Shown: positions 57,728 through 64,000 of the stretch, piece by piece
How positions within the stretch are numbered: position 1 is the stretch's first letter
Layout: the number at the start of each line of letters is the position of its first letter
Assembly: GCF_030067815.1 (NCBI RefSeq)
Contig: NZ_CP125968.1
Location: 2,906,001-2,970,000 of the forward strand
Length of the DNA: 64,000 nucleotides
Source: Sporosarcina thermotolerans
GTDB lineage: Bacteria > Bacillota > Bacilli > Bacillales_A > Planococcaceae
Reading direction: 5' to 3'
Program-made: the position numbers and the translations under genes
Notes under the pieces: generated by a model
Seen by the model: the letters and a program-made list of their open reading frames with translations, nothing else
What the model was told of the DNA's origin: nothing
Databases searched by the model: none

Positions 57728-58210
57728 TTGTTTACTGCTATGACTTATTCTGATAAACCGAAAGAAAAATACAGCCAGTTGACAAGTCAGCTTGACGCCT
57801 TGCTTTCTGGTGAGCCAAATCGCTTCGCAAATTTAAGCAATGCATCTGCTTTATTGAATCAGTTCTTTGACCGTATCAATTGGGTGGGCTTCTATTTATT
57901 AGACGGTGAGGACGAACTTGTCCTTGGGCCATTTCAAGGGCTTCCGGCTTGTATTAGAATTCCGCTTGGAAGGGGCGTTTGCGGAACGTCCGCATTGAAC
58001 CGAGAAACGATTTTAGTTCCGGATGTCGATCAGTTCCCTGGCCATATCGCTTGTGATTCCGCTTCTCGTTCGGAGATTGTCGTTCCACTTATAAAGGACG
58101 GCAACTTGCTTGGAGTACTTGATATTGACAGCCCTGAGCTTGACCGTTTTAACGATGATGACCGAGAAGGTTTAGAAGAGCTTGTAAAAGTTTTAGTTAA
58201 ACATATATGA
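57728..58210 (+). CDS. ytsP: Free methionine-(R)-sulfoxide reductase (GAF type)
   Basis: 160 residues, one GAF domain. The three redox Cys lie in QGLPACIRIP, GRGVCGTSA and HIACDSASRSE, as in fRMsr, and LGVLDIDSPELDRF closes the pocket. It reduces free Met-R-sulfoxide. TTG at 57728 is the start because GGGGGTG lies 6-8 bases before it; the next ATG (57740) is too far from it. Lies between ezrA and dgcP, as ytsP does in B. subtilis. Confidence 0.93.
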   Translation: MFTAMTYSDKPKEKYSQLTSQLDALLSGEPNRFANLSNASALLNQFFDRINWVGFYLLDGEDELVLGPFQGLPACIRIPLGRGVCGTSALNRETILVPDVDQFPGHIACDSASRSEIVVPLIKDGNLLGVLDIDSPELDRFNDDDREGLEELVKVLVKHI

Positions 58211-58247
58211 AAAAACATGGCCCGAAAAAAGCTACGGGCCATGTTTT
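58211..58247. terminator. Bidirectional terminator between fRMsr and lyase genes
   Basis: AAAACATGGCCCG and CGGGCCATGTTTT pair fully around a ten-base loop between convergent genes. Confidence 0.9.
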
Positions 58248-59461
58248 TAATTAGCATGCAATGAGTTGGTTTTCTCCAATATGGTAAACGCCGATTTTAG
58301 ATCGGCAATCAAATCTTCTGGATGTTCAAGTCCTACCGATAAACGGAGTAAAGAATCCGATATCCCCATTTTGCCACGCTCTTCCTCAGGTACGGATGAA
58401 TGTGTCATTGTGGCAGGGTGTTGAATAAGCGTCTCAGCATCACCAAGGCTTACAGCGATTTTTATCAACGAAAGGCTATCCATGAATAACTGGGCACCCT
58501 TTTTACCGCCTTTCACTGTAAATGATATCAATCCCCCGCCTGCCTTCATTTGACGTTCAGCAATTTCATATTGAGGATTCCCCTTGTCAAATGGGTAGTA
58601 AATATCTTCAACTAAACTTTGGCCTTTTAAATAGACTAAGAGCTTTTCCGCGTTGGCTGTATGTCTTTCCATTCGGACTGGTAATGTTTTTAACCCACGG
58701 ATCAATAACCATGCATCGAATGGCGACATAATGGCTCCATAGTCCTTTTGAACGCTATATCTGAGCTTCTCCATCTCGTCAGCATCTTTTCCTACAAGCA
58801 ATCCTGCGATAACATCTCCATGACCATTAATATACTTCGTTGCGCTGTGGAGAACGAAGTCGGCTCCAATGGCCAACGGATTTTGTAAATATGGAGAGGT
58901 GAATGTATTGTCAACAACAACACGGAGACCATGTTTCTTTGCAACCTTCACGATTAAATGCAAATCTACCAATTCCATTGTTGGATTAATAGGCGTTTCA
59001 ACGTAAATACATACCGTTTCAGGTGTGATCGCCTGTTCAATCTCCTCTTCGCTTGTCATGCTGATCAAACTATGTGTAATGTTGTATTTTTCTTTCATTA
59101 TATTTAATAAGCCAAACGTACAGCCGTAAATTCCCCTTGAACAAAGTATATGGTCCCCAGCCTTAGTCAAGTGGACCAGAATGGAGCTTACTGCAGCCAT
59201 CCCAGAACCGAATGCAAGCGCACCACCGCCCTCCTCAAGTGCAGTCATTCTTTCCTCTAAAACACGGACGGTCGGATTTCCAATTCTGGAATAGATATTG
59301 CCCGCCTCTTCCCCCGAAAAACGTTTTTCCCCCTGTTCGGCAGTATCAAAAGAATATGTCGATGTCTGATAAAGTGGTACCGCTAGACTACCATGATGTT
59401 TCGTATCGTCATAACCTTCATGCACTACAAGTGTGTCTTTGTGTAATTTGTTCTTTTTCAT
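58247..59461 (-). CDS. Cys/Met-metabolism PLP lyase, probably methionine gamma-lyase
   Basis: 404 residues, MetC/MetB/MegL family. Blocks: AVPLYQTSTYSFDTAEQG, YSRIGNPTVRVLEERM, CSRGIYGCTFGLL (Cys near the active site, typical of methionine gamma-lyases), and the PLP Lys in LHSATKYINGHGDVIAG. It would cleave methionine or cystathionine/homocysteine. ATG at 59461 behind GGCGGGATTGGG. It sits where B. subtilis has hisJ/yttP-type genes, so it is an insertion in the synteny. No S-box leader is seen. Confidence 0.82.
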   Translation of the reverse strand: MKKNKLHKDTLVVHEGYDDTKHHGSLAVPLYQTSTYSFDTAEQGEKRFSGEEAGNIYSRIGNPTVRVLEERMTALEEGGGALAFGSGMAAVSSILVHLTKAGDHILCSRGIYGCTFGLLNIMKEKYNITHSLISMTSEEEIEQAITPETVCIYVETPINPTMELVDLHLIVKVAKKHGLRVVVDNTFTSPYLQNPLAIGADFVLHSATKYINGHGDVIAGLLVGKDADEMEKLRYSVQKDYGAIMSPFDAWLLIRGLKTLPVRMERHTANAEKLLVYLKGQSLVEDIYYPFDKGNPQYEIAERQMKAGGGLISFTVKGGKKGAQLFMDSLSLIKIAVSLGDAETLIQHPATMTHSSVPEEERGKMGISDSLLRLSVGLEHPEDLIADLKSAFTILEKTNSLHAN

Positions 59462-59540
59462 CCCAATCCCGCCTTTCTTCAAATGTAAGCACTTACATTC
59501 CCTGATTTCATTCTACACTTTTTATCTTAAAAGAAAAAGA

Positions 59541-59584
59541 GAAAAGGAGTAACTTCAGCAAAGTCCATTTGCTGAAGCCACTCC
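59541..59584 (-). terminator. Terminator overlapping the dgcP 3' end
   Basis: GGAGTGGCTTCAGCAAA and TTTGCTGAAGTTACTCC arms, followed by TTTTC on the minus strand. Confidence 0.75.
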
Positions 59585-61401
59585 ATGTATGATGAATTGG
59601 TTTTTCCCATTTCCTTTTGCCTGATATAAGGCTTTGTCGATTGATTGAAACAGTTCGTTAAAAGAGGTACCTTCGTTTGGTAACCATTCGCCCATACCAA
59701 TAGATACTGTCACGCTTGGTTCTGTAATAGCGGGTATTTCTTTAACAAGTAATTGGGCAAATTCCACGCCGCTTTCGAACGAAACATTAGGTAGGAAAAT
59801 TGCTATCTCTTCTCCACCCCATCTGCTTGCAAAACCTATTCCATCCAATTTTAAACTAATAAAGGATGCCATTTGCTGTAAGACAATGTCACCAATATAA
59901 TGGCCGAATGTGTCATTTACCAATTTGAAATCATCAATATCCATCAACAGAAATATACCTGATTCCCCATTTTCTATCGATGAAGCTACATACTGATCAA
60001 AATACGTTCTGGTAAATAACTTAGTCAGATTATCCTTGTTAACAAGATCTTGCAATTGGTCACGAAGCATAACGTTCGAAATCGCCAATGAGGAATGACC
60101 AATGAGCGAACGTAGAAGCTTGAAATTATCAAATGAGAAGGAATCATCCTTATGTAAAAGGATGACAAACCCAATCATATTCACGTTATTTGTGATTGGA
60201 AGTGCTACAAGCGAAGTAAAACCAGAGATTTCTTCATCACTTTTACTATTTACATCAAAAATCGAATCTTCCCCATTCTGTAAACGTGAAAGAATGTTTT
60301 CGACTACCTTCAGACCTTCCTCCTGTTTAAAAAAGGAGGTATTGGAAGTTAGAGCAATTGAATCGACGGCTTCCCCTGTATTGTAACAAACGCCATTTCA
60401 TCTGGACTGAAAGCATTCCTGAACTGCACGTCAAGATAGTCATACATATCCTCTATATCCAAATTACTATTCAATTCCTTGGAAGTTTCATCGACCAATT
60501 GCAAATCACTTACAAGACGGTATGATTGTTCGTATAAATTTGCGTTTTCAAGGGCACTTCCCGCAACATTTGTTATCAATTTTATAAAGTTTTTTTGAGT
60601 AGCTGTAAAGTCAGTCCCATTAACTGCTACGATTTGCAAAACCCCATAAGTACCTTGTCTTCCCCCAATTGCAGCATTCATCAAGATGCCATTAAGATCT
60701 TCCGCGTTTTTCTCGATCGTTAAATCGCCAGATAAAAATGCATCAACAGCCGAAGCACGTTCATTCACATAATCGAATAAACGATAACCCTTTGTCTTAT
60801 CGTTATATTCCTGAGAAAGCAGGAGTTGCACTTCATATCCGGAAAAGGACTTGAGTACCGCCCTCATCATTTCCTCAATGATCACATCGCTGTCCATTGT
60901 CGAATTAAAGTGTTCCGTCACTTCAAACAAGCGTCTATACATCGACTCATTGTCAGATAGCTGATGAACTTTCACGACTTGACCAACAAAAGTGCCAAGC
61001 ACCTTCTTTACATCTTTCAAATAAGGTGATTCAGCAAATGAATGCCATTTGTCAGTCGCTGTAAAGATTAGGGCTGCAAGCGGATTTAGCCTGTTATCAC
61101 GAATAATAAGTGAATCCTCATTTATATCACCCGTATGAGCTAACAGCGAAATGTTAACAATTGGATAATCCTTTGTTGTACGGGATTTACTCCCATTTCC
61201 CATAATTTTACCTTCTATCAATGGAATAAAACGATTATTATCATATAAAAGAATATCTGCATTCATAATTTCAAAATGACTCATAAACATCCTTTTGCAT
61301 TCATGAAGCATTTCTTCCATTGATAGTTCATCAATCTTACTTGAAAACAAATCGAAAACAGCACATTTCATTTCAATAACCGTAAGTTCATGATTATACA
61401 T
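59555..61401 (-). pseudogene. dgcP: Diguanylate cyclase DgcP/YtrP, frameshifted
   Basis: About 615 residues: no membrane helix, an N-terminal helical region, two GAF domains (the second ends in the broken part) and a C-terminal GGDEF domain with the variant SRWGGEEIAIFLP. Soluble cyclase making c-di-GMP. One base is missing in a C4 run at 60373-60376; with G5 on the coding strand TIQGEAVDSIALTSNTSFF reads through, and the interval down to MNMIGFVILL is open. Gene order ezrA-ytsP-dgcP-rpsD equals B. subtilis ytsP-ytrP-rpsD. GAGGGG precedes the ATG. Confidence 0.88.
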
Positions 61402-61513
61402 ACTATCCCCTCATCTACCGTTCACCGATATCTATAAACATATTGTAATTCAACTATCCTTTATTAACCAGTGTTTACTATTGGGTCTTCCAATTATAAA
61501 AAAGGAAAATAAC

Positions 61514-61542
61514 TTGACTGTCATTCTAATAATTGTTAAGAT
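61514..61542 (+). promoter_or_regulatory. Sigma-A promoter of rpsD
   Basis: TTGACT (61514-61519), 17-base spacer, TAAGAT (61537-61542), 190 bases before the rpsD start, leaving a long leader. Confidence 0.78.
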
Positions 61543-61549
61543 GGAACTT

Positions 61550-62333
<784 letters not shown>

Positions 62334-62345
62334 TATTAAGAATCA

Positions 62346-62392
62346 TAAAAGCTTTAGAAACCTTGATCCGTCAAGGTTTCTAAAGCTTTTTT
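62346..62392. terminator. Strong terminator of rpsD
   Basis: A 20-bp perfect stem, AAAAGCTTTAGAAACCTTGA with its complement, TCCG loop and T7. One of the longest perfect stems in the window. Confidence 0.92.
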
Positions 62393-62444
62393 TCTGCTGA
62401 TAAATAATGGATTCGGAATGAAATCAATCTGAATCCTTCAGCCA

Positions 62445-62927
62445 TCATTTGAAACCACTATTCCATTTTGCCTGATCAATAATTGATCTGGATATCATAA
62501 TGTAATTCTTAAAATCATCGGTTGTAAATTGATTTAGTTTACTTAAATGATATTCATATTCCTCTTTATCAAGCTCTTTATGATAATCATAAACCACACT
62601 CCCCTTGGCTGTTAATTCAATAATAACCTCTCGATTATTATTAGGGTTTTTATATTTAACGGCTAACCCTTTATTAACGAGTTTATCAACCATTTGGGAA
62701 ACGGCACCTTTCGTGCGATTAGTAATAGTAGCAATCTCTGAAGTAGTTGTTTTTATTTTGTCTCCAATTAAATTAAGCGTATGAACCTCCACCATATAAA
62801 GTTCATCCTCAGTTCCATATTTCCTTGGGACACTTTCGTAGGAACTAATAAATCGAGACACCTCATAAAGCGTTTCCATAAGTTCAAAAAAAACTTCCTC
62901 TCTTTCCAAATTTCCACCTACTTTCAT
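62445..62927 (-). CDS. MarR-family transcriptional regulator
   Basis: About 160 residues with a winged HTH (TTTSEIATITNRTKGAVSQM then LVNKGLAVKYKNPNNNREVIIELT) flanked by dimerisation helices. ATG at 62927 has no good site; a TTG at 62909 lies behind AGGTGG and may be the true start. Divergent from the malY/patB-type gene, whose promoter holds a palindrome, so it probably controls that gene and itself. Ligand unknown. Confidence 0.82.
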   Translation of the reverse strand: MKVGGNLEREEVFFELMETLYEVSRFISSYESVPRKYGTEDELYMVEVHTLNLIGDKIKTTTSEIATITNRTKGAVSQMVDKLVNKGLAVKYKNPNNNREVIIELTAKGSVVYDYHKELDKEEYEYHLSKLNQFTTDDFKNYIMISRSIIDQAKWNSGFK

Positions 62928-63038
62928 TGTGAAGCTTATCATTATAACTGATTGTAGCATAGATTAAGAGTTGTATTTCATTCTATAACGCTTTATTAAG
63001 ATACGATTTACATTATTTAAAAGATATCGAAAATACTG

Positions 63039-63068
63039 TTGACAATAAAATGGTTTAGGTGCTAAACT
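63039..63068 (+). promoter_or_regulatory. Promoter of malY/patB-type gene with palindromic operator
   Basis: TTGACA (63039-63044), 18 bases, TAAACT (63063-63068). GTTTAG GTG CTAAAC (63053-63067) is an inverted repeat over the -10 box, a likely site for the divergent MarR protein. Confidence 0.6.
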
Positions 63069-63082
63069 GTTTTTGAAACAAA

Positions 63083-63097
63083 ATGTAAGCGCTTTTA
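63083..63097 (+). promoter_or_regulatory. cre site upstream of malY/patB-type gene
   Basis: ATGTAAGCGCTTTTA matches the CcpA consensus at all but one position. It lies about 15 bases after the -10 box, where CcpA would block elongation in glucose. Confidence 0.65.
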
Positions 63098-63140
63098 TTC
63101 ATTACGAGTATCGATTATCAAACCAAGGGGGAGAAAGAGG

Positions 63141-64000
63141 ATGAAATACAATTTTGATGAAATGGTAGATCGAAGAAATACTTATTCTTTAAAATGGGAT
63201 GGTGGTGACTTAATTAAACAGGTTGGTTTAACAGAGAGGTATGATAATGAGACAATTCCATTATTTACAGCTGATATGGATTTACCTGTCCCGCAACCAT
63301 TGATAGATGCGCTTCACAAAACTGTTGAGCATCGTATTTTTGGGTATTCCGTTTTTCCTGATGAGTACTATGATTCTATTCAGCATTGGTTTAGAAAGAG
63401 ACATGACTGGACAATCAAAAAGGAGGAAATCGTATATAGCCCTGGAACAGTTCATGCATTGAATATAGCTGTAAAAGCATTAACCAATCCTGGGGATGGC
63501 GTCATTATTCAACCACCTGTTTATCCTCCATTTACAACAGCTGTAGAAGGGAATGGCAGGGTTGTAAGACATAACGCCATGAAATGTGATTCTGAAGGCT
63601 ATTACTCAATTGATTTTGAGGATTTTGAAGCAAAAGCCAAAGAAGAAAACACAAAAATGTTTATTCTATGTAATCCCCATAATCCTACCGGAAGAATTTT
63701 TACTGTAGAAGAATTGAAAAAGCTCTCTGATATTTGTGCAGAAAATGATGTCATCATTGTTGCTGATGAAATTCATGGGGATCTTATAAGAAAGAATCAA
63801 ACCTTTACTCCTTTAGCAAAGATTGCGGACAATACAGATCATATTATTACTTGTACAGCAATTAATAAAACTTTTAATGTCGCTGGGCTTCATTGTACAA
63901 ATGTCATCATCTCAAATACAGAGATGAGAAACACCTTTACTGAAGCAATGGGTATGCAGCTACCATCTCCGTTTACAGTTTCAGCTCTTATTGCTGTCTA
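63141..64000 (+). CDS. MalY/PatB-type aminotransferase (cystathionine beta-lyase), partial
   Basis: The first 286 residues of a fold-type I PLP enzyme; the stop lies beyond the window. Family marks: KYNFDEMVDRRNTYSLKWD at the N terminus, TADMDLPVPQPLIDAL, YSPGTVHALNIAVKAL, LCNPHNPTGRIFT, ADEIHGDL and the PLP Lys in TAINKTFNVAGLHCT. It cleaves cystathionine or other cysteine conjugates. ATG at 63141 behind GAGAAAGAGG. Behind a CcpA-type site and a MarR-type operator, so it looks like a regulated catabolic or sulfur-salvage gene. Confidence 0.9.
   Translation, partial: MKYNFDEMVDRRNTYSLKWDGGDLIKQVGLTERYDNETIPLFTADMDLPVPQPLIDALHKTVEHRIFGYSVFPDEYYDSIQHWFRKRHDWTIKKEEIVYSPGTVHALNIAVKALTNPGDGVIIQPPVYPPFTTAVEGNGRVVRHNAMKCDSEGYYSIDFEDFEAKAKEENTKMFILCNPHNPTGRIFTVEELKKLSDICAENDVIIVADEIHGDLIRKNQTFTPLAKIADNTDHIITCTAINKTFNVAGLHCTNVIISNTEMRNTFTEAMGMQLPSPFTVSALIAV

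Noticed and set aside
59462..59554. S-box (SAM riboswitch) upstream of the methionine/cystathionine lyase
   Set aside because: The upstream region is too short and lacks the conserved S-box core and terminator.

Overview
The window comes from a low-G+C, Gram-positive, endospore-forming member of the Bacillales, most likely the Planococcaceae/Caryophanaceae (Sporosarcina-like). The reasons are two alpha/beta-type small acid-soluble spore protein genes, T-box, L20, lysine and S4-type RNA leaders, many TTG starts with strong GGAGG sites, and a gene order that follows the Bacillus subtilis thrS-to-rpsD segment with local losses and insertions. The genus is inferred; no rRNA is present to confirm it.

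Layout. 1-6.9 kb: end of an M3 peptidase, a membrane diguanylate cyclase, fhs, a metallophosphoesterase, an HTH regulator, an all-alpha dUTPase, and ysdB/ysdA. 7-14.3 kb: infC-rpmI-rplT with an attenuating leader, thrS with a T-box, then dnaB-dnaI and nrdR. 14.4-31.5 kb (mostly minus strand): gapB, coaE, mutM, polA, hflK-hflC, phoP-phoR, a MaoC-like protein, icd, citZ, ytvI (plus strand), fxsA, pyk, pfkA. 31.6-40.1 kb: the fadR-type regulator-accD-accA operon, dnaE, nrnA, ytpI, ytoI. 40.3-49.3 kb: ytkL, an Xaa-Pro peptidase, ald, a universal stress protein, a lysine-riboswitch-controlled dapA, ytxK, tpx, yteJ, sppA. 49.8-62.3 kb: a rarD-type transporter, an acyl-CoA synthetase, two SASP genes, iscS-thiI, ezrA, fRMsr, a methionine/cystathionine lyase, dgcP, rpsD. 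62.4 kb-end: a marR-type gene divergent from a malY/patB-type aminotransferase that runs off the window.

The genes are mainly housekeeping: translation (infC, rpmI, rplT, thrS, rpsD), replication and repair (dnaB, dnaI, dnaE, polA, mutM, nrdR), lower glycolysis and the TCA entry (gapB, pfkA, pyk, citZ, icd), fatty-acid initiation (accA, accD), and sulfur transfer (iscS, thiI).

Two things stand out beyond the genes. First, at least 14 genes (15 counting fxsA), several of them essential in relatives (rpsD, dnaE, pyk, pfkA), are split by 1-2 base losses, usually in short homopolymers, with no clear insertions. This is the signature of deletion-biased sequencing error, so entries typed pseudogene are very probably intact in the cell. 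Second, intergenic regions carry a family of structured repeats with shared ends and two exchangeable cores, and one region carries a strict 20-base phased array of ACGCATAAA/GCTTATAAA motifs.
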